From SHLQ01 sp964610745 (lineage in GTDB: Bacteria; Actinomycetota; Acidimicrobiia; Acidimicrobiales; SHLQ01), in NCBI GenBank assembly GCA_964610745.1, contig CAZSYL010000009.1, positions 1 to 64,000 of the forward strand: DNA of 64,000 nucleotides, read 5' to 3'. Below the pieces are notes generated by a model. The model did no database searches, was not told where the DNA came from, and saw only the letters and a program-made list of their open reading frames with translations. Positions 16,864-26,566 of this stretch are shown one piece after another. Positions within the stretch are counted from its first letter, which is position 1. Every line of letters begins with the position of its first letter. The translations under genes and the position numbers were made by a program.

Positions 16864-18873
16864 ATGAAACCATCAGATATTGCGGGCTTGACGAGCGTTT
16901 CCGACCCGCAGCTTTCTCCAGATTCCCAACACATTGCCTACGTGGTCACCCGAGCCGACGAGGAGGCAAATCGTTACCGCAGCCAGATTTGGGTCGCGAC
17001 GACGAATGGCACAGCGCCCCCACGGCCGTTGAGTTCTGGCGAACACAGCGACGGCAACCCCCGGTGGAATGCCGATGGTTCCATGCTGGCGTTCACGTCG
17101 AGCCGTACGAAGGATGCAGCGGGGCGTACCCAATCGTCGTTACACCTCCTCCCGTTTGGTGTTCCTGGCGAGACCGTTCAGCTCGCCACGGCCAATGAGG
17201 GGTTCAGCGGCCTGACGTTTTCCCCCGATGGCAAGTGGCTCGCGATGACCCATCGAACCCGAGGAGAGCATTACGACTCCGACGAGATTGGCCGTCGCCC
17301 TCCCCGCAAGATCGACCACCTCATGTTCTCGCTCAATGGAGAGGGCTTCACGATCGACCGGCCCGCGCATGTCTACGTCATTGCGACCGACGGATCGACC
17401 GGCTTGGTCAACCTGACGCCCGGCTCACACGAGTGTTCCTCGCCGCAATGGTTCCCTGATAGCTCCAAGCTCGCTATCGATGTCACGAAGCACGCAACGA
17501 ACTACTCGACCGACATCGGCGTCGTCGATGTGCAGCTACCCGACGGTGATGCCGAAGAAGACGCCGAACATCGCGTGCGGCTAATCACCGATAGCGAAGG
17601 AATGTACGCGGTCGGGCCTGTATCTGCTGACGGCAGCACGGTGTTGGCGACGGGTATCGAGGACTCCAGCACGTATCCCATGAACTTCCACATTGGATTG
17701 CTCTCCACGAGCGGGGTCGGCCGTCCGACGTGGTTCACCAAGGGAATCGATCGGACGTGGGCACCATACATGGTGAGCAACGGACCGAGCTGGTCGAGCA
17801 ATGGCACCGTCTTGGGCGGCATCGAGGACCGAGGGAACATCCACATCTTCCGAGCCGACCCATCGGGTTCCGATCCGGTGCCCGTGGTTACCGGCGACCT
17901 CAACGTCACCGGCTGGTCGGAGGGAGAACTCGACGGGAAAGCGGTCATTGCATACACAGCGACGGACCTCGGACAGCCGCCCGAGCTGTTCGTCGACGTC
18001 GATGGCACCACCACGCAGATCACCGCTGTCAGCTCGGCGTTCCTCGCCCGAACACAACCGCTTCAAGGCGAGCAATTCCTCGCACCCTCAGACGGGGTCG
18101 AAGTCGATGCTTGGATCTTCCGCCCCCGTGACTTTGATCCATCGAAGAAATACCCGGCGTTGCTCAACATCCACGGCGGACCGTTCACTCAGTACGGCAA
18201 TTTCCACTTCGACGAGTTCCAGATGCAAGCCGAGGCGGGCTACGTTGTGCTCGCCTCGAACCCGCGTGGCGGCTCCGGACGAGACGATCCGTGGGGGATG
18301 GCCATTCTTGGTCCCAAACACAAGGTGCCCGGCACGGGGTGGGGTGGCGCTGACTATGACGACTGCATTGCTGTTGTCGATGCAGCGCTCGACCAGTTCG
18401 ACTTCATTGACCCCGAACGCGTTGGTGTGCTCGGAGGTTCATACGGCGGATACATGACGAGCTGGATTTTGACCCACACCGATCGGTTCGCTGCCGGCTG
18501 CAGCGAGCGGGCGGTCAACAATCTTGAGACCCTCGAGCATTTCTCAGATATCGCTGGACTTTTCAGTGCCGAGATGGGCCCGCGCTTTGTCGATGATCCA
18601 GAGACGTATCGAGAGATGTCGCCAATCACGTACGTGAAGGATCTCAACACTCCGCTGCTTATCTTGCACTCTGAAGAGGACCTGCGTTGCCCGGTCGACC
18701 AGGCAACGCAGCTCTTCGTGGCATGCCAGCTACTCGAGAAGCCCGATGTGGAATACGTCTTGTTCCCGGGGGAGACCCACGAACTCTCCCGCAGCGGCAC
18801 GCCCATACATCGCAAGCAGCGGGCCGAGATCATTCTCGAGTTCTTTGAGAAGCATCTGCAGGCCGACTCCTAG
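16864..18873 (+). CDS. S9-family prolyl oligopeptidase / acylaminoacyl-peptidase
   Basis: This protein has 669 residues from the ATG at 16864, which has AGGGTGG five bases upstream; the GTG at 16855 is an alternative. The N-terminal two-thirds is a beta-propeller of WD40/TolB-like repeats ('SPDSQHIAYV', 'SPDGKWLAM', 'FPDSSKLAI'). The C-terminal alpha/beta-hydrolase domain carries the triad: Ser in 'GGSYGGYMTSW' (about 526), Asp in 'HSEEDLRCPV' (about 604) and His in 'GETHELSRSG' (about 639). No signal peptide is visible, so it is cytosolic and probably degrades short peptides, possibly those imported by the peptide ABC system encoded 4-10 kb downstream. Confidence 0.92.
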   Translation: MKPSDIAGLTSVSDPQLSPDSQHIAYVVTRADEEANRYRSQIWVATTNGTAPPRPLSSGEHSDGNPRWNADGSMLAFTSSRTKDAAGRTQSSLHLLPFGVPGETVQLATANEGFSGLTFSPDGKWLAMTHRTRGEHYDSDEIGRRPPRKIDHLMFSLNGEGFTIDRPAHVYVIATDGSTGLVNLTPGSHECSSPQWFPDSSKLAIDVTKHATNYSTDIGVVDVQLPDGDAEEDAEHRVRLITDSEGMYAVGPVSADGSTVLATGIEDSSTYPMNFHIGLLSTSGVGRPTWFTKGIDRTWAPYMVSNGPSWSSNGTVLGGIEDRGNIHIFRADPSGSDPVPVVTGDLNVTGWSEGELDGKAVIAYTATDLGQPPELFVDVDGTTTQITAVSSAFLARTQPLQGEQFLAPSDGVEVDAWIFRPRDFDPSKKYPALLNIHGGPFTQYGNFHFDEFQMQAEAGYVVLASNPRGGSGRDDPWGMAILGPKHKVPGTGWGGADYDDCIAVVDAALDQFDFIDPERVGVLGGSYGGYMTSWILTHTDRFAAGCSERAVNNLETLEHFSDIAGLFSAEMGPRFVDDPETYREMSPITYVKDLNTPLLILHSEEDLRCPVDQATQLFVACQLLEKPDVEYVLFPGETHELSRSGTPIHRKQRAEIILEFFEKHLQADS

Positions 18874-18882
18874 TCAACCCGG

Positions 18883-20664
18883 CTATTGAGCCGAGCTGCT
18901 CCAGGCTGCATAGAGCTTGGAGTACGGTCCGGTTCCGGCTGCAAGCACATCGTGCGGACCAGATTCTACGAGCTGTCCCTGATCAAACACGAGCACCAAG
19001 TCGGCTGCTTCGGCAGTTGCGAGGCGGTGTGCGATTGAAATAACCGTACGGCCGACCGAGACCTGCTCGATCGCTCGCGTGAGCTGGAGATCGGTCTGTG
19101 GATCGACCGAACTCGTTGCCTCATCGAGGATGAGCAACCCGGGGTCGGCAACCGCTGCTCGGGCAAAGCTCACGAGCTGGCGTTCGCCGACCGACAAGAG
19201 CGAGCCCCGTTCGCCGACCTCGGTATCGAGTCCGTTGGGCAGGCTGGCAATCCACTCCGACAGCCCGAGGAGATCGATCGCCCCAGCAATGTCTGCGTCT
19301 GTTGCATCCTTGCGGCCACTTCGGATGTTCTGACCCACCGTCGTGTTGAACAAAAAGCCGTCTTGAGGCACCATCCGAATGGAACGGCGGCGTGATGCAT
19401 CCGATACATCATTCAGCGTCTGCCCGCCTATGAGTACCGCGCCGTGCTGGGGCTCGGCAAGCCGGCATAACATCCTCGCGAACGTACTCTTGCCCGACCC
19501 TGTCTCGCCAACGATGGCGACGCGAGTCCCCGCATCGATGGTCACCGAGACGTCCCTGAGCACTTGTTCCCCGTCGTTGTAGGCAAATCCCAGATCGCGA
19601 GTTTCGATAGAGAGCGCACCTGGCGCCAGCTCGATTGCCCCAGCGGCCTCGGCTATCTCGACCCGTCGGTCCAAGAGTCCGAGCACCTTTCGCCATCCAG
19701 CCACCGCTTGCTGTGCACTGTTGATGGTTTCGCCGAGCTCGGCGATGGGGGATTGCAGCAGTGTGGCGAGTGTGAGGATCGCTATAAGTTCGCCCGCGCT
19801 GAGTCCCAGTGCGTCGCGCTGAACAACTCCGACGACGAGAAGCACCGCCATCATCGTCGTGCCGATGAGGTCGCCAACGACATAGACGCCCGACATGAAG
19901 ACGTTTGCTTTGATGCCTGCGTCGTATCGACGCTCGGAAACCTCGTCCAAGCGCTCTGCCATCACCTCTTCAGCGTTGTAGGCACGAATTACCTCGGCTC
20001 CATTGAGCGTTTCAGTGAATGCTCCCAATAGGTCGCCAATAGCTGTCCGGCGGGCATCGTGCGCAGCGGCCATGCGTCCGCGGACCCAACGCAACGCGCT
20101 ATACACCGGCAGGAAGAGGACGATGCCGATAAGGGCGAGCTGCCACGAGTAGACGGCGATGGTGATAAAGATGCCAATCACGACGACCGGCTGAACGAGC
20201 CAGGTGAAGAGACCCCAATCGGCGAAACGTGCAAGGGAGTCAACATCGCTCGTCACCCGGCTGATCAGGACACCGGTCGACTGTTCGTTGTGGTCTTGCA
20301 GCGAGAGTTTGTGAGCATGACCGAATGCGAGCACTCGCAGCTCACGCAAGCTGCCTTCTGCTCGCGAGATCAATCTGTTCTTGACGAACACCCCTAACAA
20401 CTCGGTCGCAACCACGACGGCGATGCCAAGAACCCCCAGGGTGGCGACGGTATCTACATCGACAGTGCCCGAGCTCAGGCCACCTCGGTCGATCGCTTGT
20501 TGGATCACGATAGGTACCGTGATTTGCCCCAAGGCGAAGATCACACCCATAGAGGCGGTCAGGCCAATACCCTGAGCCAGCTGAGGAGTTGTCTTGATGC
20601 CCCGGCGGATAACTTCGATCGTGCTCGTGAGCTCTGGTTCAGGAAGTCCGGTAGGTTCAGCCAT
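18883..20664 (-). CDS. ABC exporter half-transporter with canonical Walker B (membrane + ATPase)
   Basis: This 593-residue protein has a six-helix exporter membrane domain (about 30-310) fused to an ATPase domain: Walker A 'GETGSGKST' near 388, signature region 'LSVGERQLVSFARA' near 492, Walker B 'LLILDEATSSVD' with the catalytic Glu, and the H-loop 'SIAHRLAT'. Its start overlaps the end of the next half-transporter by eight bases, so both form one heterodimeric exporter of the TM287/288 or LmrCD type. The signature SVGERQ deviates from SGGQ, which is usual for the partner that completes the degenerate site. The substrate is unknown; such pumps export drugs, lipids or peptides. Confidence 0.9.
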   Translation of the reverse strand: MAEPTGLPEPELTSTIEVIRRGIKTTPQLAQGIGLTASMGVIFALGQITVPIVIQQAIDRGGLSSGTVDVDTVATLGVLGIAVVVATELLGVFVKNRLISRAEGSLRELRVLAFGHAHKLSLQDHNEQSTGVLISRVTSDVDSLARFADWGLFTWLVQPVVVIGIFITIAVYSWQLALIGIVLFLPVYSALRWVRGRMAAAHDARRTAIGDLLGAFTETLNGAEVIRAYNAEEVMAERLDEVSERRYDAGIKANVFMSGVYVVGDLIGTTMMAVLLVVGVVQRDALGLSAGELIAILTLATLLQSPIAELGETINSAQQAVAGWRKVLGLLDRRVEIAEAAGAIELAPGALSIETRDLGFAYNDGEQVLRDVSVTIDAGTRVAIVGETGSGKSTFARMLCRLAEPQHGAVLIGGQTLNDVSDASRRRSIRMVPQDGFLFNTTVGQNIRSGRKDATDADIAGAIDLLGLSEWIASLPNGLDTEVGERGSLLSVGERQLVSFARAAVADPGLLILDEATSSVDPQTDLQLTRAIEQVSVGRTVISIAHRLATAEAADLVLVFDQGQLVESGPHDVLAAGTGPYSKLYAAWSSSAQ

Positions 20665-22444
20665 CAGCAGCCTGCTCTGCGTATGCCATTACGAGGTCGT
20701 GGTATTCCGGTGTGGCGAGCAGCTCGTCGTGACGGCCTACGGCGGCGACTCGGCCGTCGACCATATGAACGACGCGGTCGGCCCGCTCGATCGTCGACAA
20801 TCGGTGGGCAACAATCACCATTGTGGCGTTACGACCAGCGCGGAGGCGATCGAGAATCCGCTCCTCGACGAGCGTGTCCACCGCCGAGGTGGCATCGTCG
20901 AGAATGACGAGGTCTGCACCTGTCAGGAGCGCGCGAGCGAGGGCGATTCTCTGACGTTGACCGCCCGAAACGGTGACCCCACGTTCCCCGACGATCGTGT
21001 CGACACCAATGGGTAGGGCCTCAATCCACTCCTCTAACGCAGCTGCAGAGTAGGCGTTACGTACGTCTTCCTCGCTGTGGACGCCGCCGATATCAATGTT
21101 CTCTCGTATCGAACAACCAAAGAGAAACGGTTCTTGGAATACGTAGGCAATTCGTTGACTGCGGACATCGCCGGGAATTGTGCCGAGGGGAACCTCGCCA
21201 ACAATCACAACATCTTCGGTCTCGTCGAGCACTCCACCGAGCGCAGCGCACAGTGTCGACTTGCCAGCTCCGGTAGGTCCAACGACGGCGATCATCTCGC
21301 CAGGTGCAACCGATAGGTCGACGTTGGCGAGCACGACTTCGTCGGGCGCGTCGGGGAAGGCGTAGGAGAGCGATTCGACGACGACGGCGAGAGGGCCATC
21401 GGCGGGTTCGTTCACCGCTGCGCGCTCTTCGGGTAGTGACGCTTCAACAACTGGCCGCAATCGATTCCACGCAACAACCGAAGGGATCATCGACTGAAGT
21501 AAGAAGCCGAACACGATCATGGGTATTGCGAGTGCGGCGAATAGGGCAGCGACTTCTACCACGTTTCCAGCGGTCATCGCTCCGGATCGCACGCGATACC
21601 CACCGAGGATCACGACGAGAAGCGTCGCGACCAAGGGAAGCGCGCTCAACGCTGCATCCAACAAGTTGCGGATGTTGCCCACCCGAACACGTAGCCGTTC
21701 GAGCTCTGCTGAAGAGGAGTCGAAACGGGCGACCTCGGCGCCTTGGCGTCCTAGCGTCTTGACGATAAGCGCGCCTTCGAAACTCTCGTGGGCGATGCTC
21801 GCAACATCGGCAATTTGCTCTTGGGCAGCCGATAGCGGCGGCGCGACTACCCGGCTGTACAGGCTGTTGATCGCAATCATGAGCGGAAAGATCAACAGCG
21901 CGATCGCGGCGACCAAGGGGTCGATACTGAACAGGCGAATCGTCGACAGCACCGCCAAGATGACGACGCCGAAGCTGAATGGTAATGGGTGCAATGCTTC
22001 GGTTAATACCGTCGTGTCCGCATCCACATGAGCGATCAAACGCCCGCTTGGAATCCGTCGCAACCACGACCTCGGTTGTTTGAGATACTGCCTGGCGAGA
22101 CCTTGACGGACAGCACGCTCGGCACGCTCGCTTGTCATCCCGGCGTAGTAGCGGCGCGCAACCACGCCTCCGGAGCGCAGAAACGCGATCGCTGCGAGGG
22201 CGATCGCTCCCGCCCATACCGACGTGGCTGTGCTCGGGTCTTCGCCATCGAAGGTGGCGACGATGATCTCGTCGGCGACCCACCCAAGGGCGGTCGCGCT
22301 CAGAAGTGTTCCGGCGGCGAAGATCGCGGCACCGGTAACAGAGACCAGGAACACCACCAGATGTGGCCGCACGAGGACCTTGATGACCCGGACGCCCGAA
22401 CGGAAATTGGCGGGAGTGTCGTCGATGCCGATCGCGTTCGTCAT
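20657..22444 (-). CDS. ABC exporter half-transporter with degenerate Walker B (membrane + ATPase)
   Basis: This 595-residue partner of the preceding gene comes first in the operon. Walker A is 'VGPTGAGKST', the signature is the canonical 'VSGGQRQRIALARA', and Walker B is 'LVILDDATSAVD', where Asp replaces the catalytic Glu. Together with the SVGERQ signature of its partner this defines one hydrolytic and one degenerate nucleotide site, the known asymmetric design of heterodimeric ABC exporters. Six membrane helices lie at about 30-320. Substrate unknown. Confidence 0.9.
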   Translation of the reverse strand: MTNAIGIDDTPANFRSGVRVIKVLVRPHLVVFLVSVTGAAIFAAGTLLSATALGWVADEIIVATFDGEDPSTATSVWAGAIALAAIAFLRSGGVVARRYYAGMTSERAERAVRQGLARQYLKQPRSWLRRIPSGRLIAHVDADTTVLTEALHPLPFSFGVVILAVLSTIRLFSIDPLVAAIALLIFPLMIAINSLYSRVVAPPLSAAQEQIADVASIAHESFEGALIVKTLGRQGAEVARFDSSSAELERLRVRVGNIRNLLDAALSALPLVATLLVVILGGYRVRSGAMTAGNVVEVAALFAALAIPMIVFGFLLQSMIPSVVAWNRLRPVVEASLPEERAAVNEPADGPLAVVVESLSYAFPDAPDEVVLANVDLSVAPGEMIAVVGPTGAGKSTLCAALGGVLDETEDVVIVGEVPLGTIPGDVRSQRIAYVFQEPFLFGCSIRENIDIGGVHSEEDVRNAYSAAALEEWIEALPIGVDTIVGERGVTVSGGQRQRIALARALLTGADLVILDDATSAVDTLVEERILDRLRAGRNATMVIVAHRLSTIERADRVVHMVDGRVAAVGRHDELLATPEYHDLVMAYAEQAADG

Positions 22445-22560
22445 CGACTATCCGCCTTTCATCTTCGTCGTCGGTATTGACTGTCGAACCTTAACTGCGA
22501 CGTGCCCGAGAAAGTGTTCAGCCTTCGCGGCAGTCAAGTCCAGTGCAGGCAGCCTGGCAG

Positions 22561-23523
22561 CTACGAGCTCGTGCGGCTCTTGGGATCGAGTGCATCTCGA
22601 AGGCCATCACCAATGAGATTCACGCTCAGAACAGTGAGTGCAAGCAACAAGCCCGGTCCCGCGACCAGCCAAACGTTGAGGTTGATCCGCGGAGCTGCTT
22701 CGTTCAGCAGACGACCCCACGTTGGAAGGTCGAGCGGGAAACCCAAGCCGAGGAATGACACTGCCGACTCGGTGAGGATTGCTACGGCAATGTTGAGCGA
22801 CGCCGCCACGATGACTGGACTCGACACGTTCGGGATGATGTGGGAGAAGACGACGCGTCGCCCTCGTGTTCCGATGCTCTTTGATGCCAGGATGAACTCT
22901 TGTTCGCGGATCGACAATACCTCGCCACGTACGAGACGAGCCGTTTGCATCCAGCTCGTTCCCCCGATGATGCCGACCATGAGCACGAATATGCCGAGCG
23001 AGTCGCCGAGGGTGTCTTGGATCCTGTCACGGAACAACACCACGGTCACGAGCAAGATCGGAAGGAGTGGGAGTGACAAGAACAAGTCGGTCACCCACAT
23101 GAGGAAAAAGTCAAGCTTGCGGACGTAACCAGCGATCACGCCAACGAACACGCCAACGATGATGCTTATCGCCATGGCCACAAAACCGACGAGCAACGAG
23201 ATACGCCCGCCGATGAGCGCTCGGGTAAACGCGTCACGTCCGAGATTGTCGGTGCCCCAGAAGTTGGACGTGCTCGGGCCAAGATTGGCATTCGTCGTAT
23301 CAATTTCGACGCTGAACGGCACAAGGAACGGCCCGATGAAACATGCGAGGACCACAATGAGCAGGGTGATGACCCCGGCCAGGGCGCCCTTGTGTTTCCG
23401 GAACTGACGCCACACGTCGGTGCGCAACGACCGGAACTCACCCAAGTCGTTCGCTTCAGCTATGGCACGGTCGGCTCCGGTCACCGGAGTCTCTGCGCCT
23501 GGGTTATCCGCGAGATCAGTCAT
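22561..23523 (-). CDS. Peptide ABC transporter permease, OppC/DppC type
   Basis: This protein has 320 residues from the ATG at 23523, which overlaps the end of the upstream permease gene. It has an N-terminal cytoplasmic segment, one helix (about 45-67), a periplasmic loop containing 'WGTDNLGRDAFTRALIGGR' (a hallmark of OppC/DppC proteins) and five more helices with the ATPase-contact EAA loop 'EFILASKSIGTRGRRVVFSHIIPN'. It is the last gene of the D-F-A-B-C peptide-import operon. Confidence 0.92.
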   Translation of the reverse strand: MTDLADNPGAETPVTGADRAIAEANDLGEFRSLRTDVWRQFRKHKGALAGVITLLIVVLACFIGPFLVPFSVEIDTTNANLGPSTSNFWGTDNLGRDAFTRALIGGRISLLVGFVAMAISIIVGVFVGVIAGYVRKLDFFLMWVTDLFLSLPLLPILLVTVVLFRDRIQDTLGDSLGIFVLMVGIIGGTSWMQTARLVRGEVLSIREQEFILASKSIGTRGRRVVFSHIIPNVSSPVIVAASLNIAVAILTESAVSFLGLGFPLDLPTWGRLLNEAAPRINLNVWLVAGPGLLLALTVLSVNLIGDGLRDALDPKSRTSS

Positions 23524-24571
23524 AACGAATCCTTGGGTCGAGCAGGCTGTATAAGGCATCGGCGAGGACGTTAAAGACCACGACGAGTACGGCAAAGATA
23601 AAGACCAACGTCTGGACCATGGGGAAGTCGCCCTGGCCGATCGAGCGCAGCAGAAGCTGTCCCAATCCGTTGATGCGGAAGATATTTTCGGTGATGATCG
23701 CGCCGCCGAAGATGCCCGGGATCTGCAACGCGAGGAGCGTGACGACCGGAATCATCGAGTTGCGAACGACGTGGCGCCCGAGCACTGCTGGCTCGGCAAG
23801 GCCCTTTGCTCGGGCGGTGCGCACGTATGACTCGTTCAAGTTCTCAAGGACAGCACCTCGGGTAAAACGACCGAAGCTCGCAGCATTGAACAAGGTCAAT
23901 ACGGTGACCGGAAGAATGAGCTGCCGGATCTGGAACCAAATAGACGAGAGGTCGGTCCAGATGATTTCTTGGCTCGAGCTGTAGAAACTCGGTAGCCACC
24001 CGAGCTGAACCGCGAAAAGCCATATTAATAGCGGCCCGATCACAAAGACCGGAACGCTAAAGCCGATCAAGGTGACTACGGTTCCAAAGTTGTCGAACGC
24101 TGAATACTGTTTGTAGGCCTGGAGGGTTCCGATGGGAACAGCGAGCATGAACCCGAAGAGCAGGCCGAGGCCGAGCACCCAGAGGGTTTGTGGCAGGAGT
24201 TGGTAGATCGTGTCCATTGCTGGTGACCGCGAACTCCAGGAGATGATGCGGTCGCGTTCGGAGAAGCACGTGGCATCTCCGGTCTCTTCGTCGATGACCT
24301 CTTGGTCAAAGCAGATGCCGGTCACCTGTTCGAAGGCGTGGATTGGTTCGTTGATCACTATCTGCTGCGCCCAATTTATGTACCGCGTCGGTAGCGGTTC
24401 GTTCACTCCGAGCGACTCTCGAATTTGCTCACGAACCTCCTGGGGAACCGTGAGGGGGATCTGACTCGTTGGGTCGCCGGGCGCGAGATCGATGAACGCG
24501 AAGACCGCCATCGAAATGACGAACAGCGAGACCGAAGCCAAGGCCAGACGTCGTATCAGAAATCGAACCAT
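23516..24571 (-). CDS. Peptide ABC transporter permease, OppB/DppB type
   Basis: This protein has 351 residues from the ATG at 24571. The N-terminal 'MVRFLIRRLALASVSLFVIS' helix and the following 'FIDLAPGDP' are typical of OppB/DppB. The EAA loop is 'SYVRTARAKGLAEPAVLGRH'. The extracellular loop between helix 1 and helix 2 is longer than usual (about residues 30-115) and holds two cysteines ('GICFDQ', 'ATCFSE') that could form a disulfide. It overlaps oppC by eight bases and is separated from the binding-protein gene by a hairpin. Confidence 0.92.
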   Translation of the reverse strand: MVRFLIRRLALASVSLFVISMAVFAFIDLAPGDPTSQIPLTVPQEVREQIRESLGVNEPLPTRYINWAQQIVINEPIHAFEQVTGICFDQEVIDEETGDATCFSERDRIISWSSRSPAMDTIYQLLPQTLWVLGLGLLFGFMLAVPIGTLQAYKQYSAFDNFGTVVTLIGFSVPVFVIGPLLIWLFAVQLGWLPSFYSSSQEIIWTDLSSIWFQIRQLILPVTVLTLFNAASFGRFTRGAVLENLNESYVRTARAKGLAEPAVLGRHVVRNSMIPVVTLLALQIPGIFGGAIITENIFRINGLGQLLLRSIGQGDFPMVQTLVFIFAVLVVVFNVLADALYSLLDPRIRYD

Positions 24572-24610
24572 GTGATTTGAAGCTTCCCCTTCTTGGGCGA
24601 ACGAGACCAA

Positions 24611-24643
24611 ACCAGCGGGGGCGCTGCGCGCACCCCCGCTGGT
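24611..24643 (-). terminator. Intercistronic hairpin between binding-protein and permease genes
   Basis: An 11-bp perfect inverted repeat, ACCAGCGGGGG (24611-24621) with CCCCCGCTGGT (24633-24643), follows the stop of the binding-protein gene. There is no U-run after it on the minus strand, so it is better seen as an attenuator or RNA-stability element that lets the binding protein be made in excess over the permeases. Confidence 0.6.
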
Positions 24644-24666
24644 AGGTCAGTTGTGTTCTGGGTTAG

Positions 24667-26526
24667 TTAGTTACGAGACCATTGTTCGATGTTCCAGTAC
24701 TCGCTATCCCAACCGTTGAGGTCGCCCACACCACTGATGGTGTTTGCAAAGGCGGAGACGTCAGCGCGGTGGATGAGTGGGATGATCGGACCGGTCGAAA
24801 CCAGGTCGTTCAGTTCGATGATGCGATCATCGAATCCAGGGTCATCGAGAGGCGAAGCCTGAGCCTCGATGGACAGAGTGTCGAAGTCCGGGTTGACGTA
24901 ACGGACGATGTTCTCGCCACCCCAGTTGGTTTCAGACGTTGGGATCTTGGTGCTTTCCCAGTTCGCCATATATCCGGGTGCCCATGGGTTCGAAGCACCG
25001 TTGGTGAACATCTGCATCGGCGAGGTGAAGCGCCAGATGCACTCCGCGCTTGCGCACGTGCCGTCGAAGAACAACCCAGCATCGGCGTTGGTCATGTTGG
25101 CGGCAACACCAATGTCTTCCCAGTACGACTGGATGAGTTCCTGGTTGCTCTGGCGGACAGCGTTCGTCGAGGTGATGAAGTCGAACTCAAGTGGTCCAAA
25201 GCCATCCGCTTCGCGAATGCCGTCACCATCGGTGTCAACGTAGCCAAGGCCATCGAGCAGTGCGTTTGCGCCGTCGATGTCCTGGGTCAAGCACACATCG
25301 TTGTTGGTGCTGTTCTGTGCGCCGACTGGCCAGATGTTGCAGGTCGGGTTGCCCGATGCGCCGTAACCAACAGCGACGAGCTCGTCACGGTTGATAGCGA
25401 TCGACAGTGCCTGGGAAAGGTCTGGGTTATCGACGAACAGTGGGTGAGGCGTGCCCTCTGATGGAGGGTCTGCCAGAGGATCTGTCTGGTTGAGCAAGAT
25501 GTGCTCGACGTTTGCCGTAAAGGCTGAAGCGAGGGTTGCAATGCCCTGAGCTTCCATTGGCGCCAGGATCTCTGGTGCGACCTGAAGGTTCCAGGCGTAG
25601 TCAGCCTCGCCGATCTCAAGGACCGAACGTGCCGTCGACTCGGCGTCGCCGCCACCTTCGATGCGTACGCTGCTGAACCGTGGGTAGCCGTCAGCAACAC
25701 CTCGGTAGTTCGCGTTCATCTCGAAGGTCACGAAGTCCTCGGGAATCAGTTCGGTCACGCTGAATGGCCCAGTTCCGATCGGAGCAAAGTTCTGATCCGA
25801 ACAGCCGACCGATGCTTCACCAACGCAGTCAGCGAACTGAGCGCGCTGAATGATTGGGTTCTGGAAGGTGACGAACGGAGCAAATGGGAATGGTTGTGGC
25901 TCGGTGAAGTTAATCGTCACGGTGAGGTCATCAATTGCTTCGACCGTGTCGACGAACTCGAGTGCCTGGGTCTGACAACCCGTGGCCTCATCCGAACAGT
26001 ACTCCCACGTGAAGACGACATCGTCCGCGGTGAACGGTGTGCCGTCTGACCAGAGAACACCCTCTTGGAGTGTCCAAGTGATCGACGAGTTGTCTTCGGC
26101 AATGCCGCCGTTCGCGATGCTTGGGATCTCGGCAGCGAGCGCTGGGACGACCTGGCCGGTCGGATCGATCTCGGCGAGTGGCTCGAGGACGAGGGACGAC
26201 GCGAGGAGGTCCTTGGTGCCGGTGGAGAGCAGGCCGTTGGCCTGCGAGACGGCTTGCCACTGGAGCATGACGAGTTCACCGTCAGAGCCAGCTTCGCCAG
26301 AGGCTGCGACATCGCCGCCGTCGTCGCCCGAATCGTCGGCGTCATCGCCCGAGTCATCTGAGTCGTCGCCGGAATCATCTCCGGAGTCGCCGTCATCGGC
26401 CGAAGTATCGGTCTCTTCGCCGGTATCGGTATCTGCGGTAGCACCATCGTCAGAGCTGCCGCATGCCGCGGCGATGAGCGCCAAGGTCATGAGCAGTCCT
26501 AGTACACGTATCCATTTTCTCTTCAT
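24667..26526 (-). CDS. Peptide/solute-binding lipoprotein, ABC family 5 (OppA/DppA-like)
   Basis: This protein has 619 residues from the ATG at 26526, which has a GGAGGGA ribosome site eight bases away; the longer frame is not needed. The signal peptide ends in a lipobox ('LIAAACGSS', Cys22). An unusual 50-residue linker of Asp, Ser and Gly ('DSGDDSGDDSDD') follows and tethers the binding domain to the membrane. The SBP_bac_5 body shows 'LVLEPLAEIDPTGQVVPALA', 'GTPFTADDVVFTWEY' and 'GPFSVTE'. It captures peptides or similar solutes for the permeases encoded downstream; specificity is not readable. Confidence 0.92.
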   Translation of the reverse strand: MKRKWIRVLGLLMTLALIAAACGSSDDGATADTDTGEETDTSADDGDSGDDSGDDSDDSGDDADDSGDDGGDVAASGEAGSDGELVMLQWQAVSQANGLLSTGTKDLLASSLVLEPLAEIDPTGQVVPALAAEIPSIANGGIAEDNSSITWTLQEGVLWSDGTPFTADDVVFTWEYCSDEATGCQTQALEFVDTVEAIDDLTVTINFTEPQPFPFAPFVTFQNPIIQRAQFADCVGEASVGCSDQNFAPIGTGPFSVTELIPEDFVTFEMNANYRGVADGYPRFSSVRIEGGGDAESTARSVLEIGEADYAWNLQVAPEILAPMEAQGIATLASAFTANVEHILLNQTDPLADPPSEGTPHPLFVDNPDLSQALSIAINRDELVAVGYGASGNPTCNIWPVGAQNSTNNDVCLTQDIDGANALLDGLGYVDTDGDGIREADGFGPLEFDFITSTNAVRQSNQELIQSYWEDIGVAANMTNADAGLFFDGTCASAECIWRFTSPMQMFTNGASNPWAPGYMANWESTKIPTSETNWGGENIVRYVNPDFDTLSIEAQASPLDDPGFDDRIIELNDLVSTGPIIPLIHRADVSAFANTISGVGDLNGWDSEYWNIEQWSRN

Positions 26527-26566
26527 ATTCTTCCCTCCTGTGTCCGGTCTCCCGGGGTTTGCTGAT

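Noticed and set aside
24682..25461. 259-codon plus-strand frame
   Set aside because: Shadow of the binding-protein gene on the minus strand; no motif of its own.
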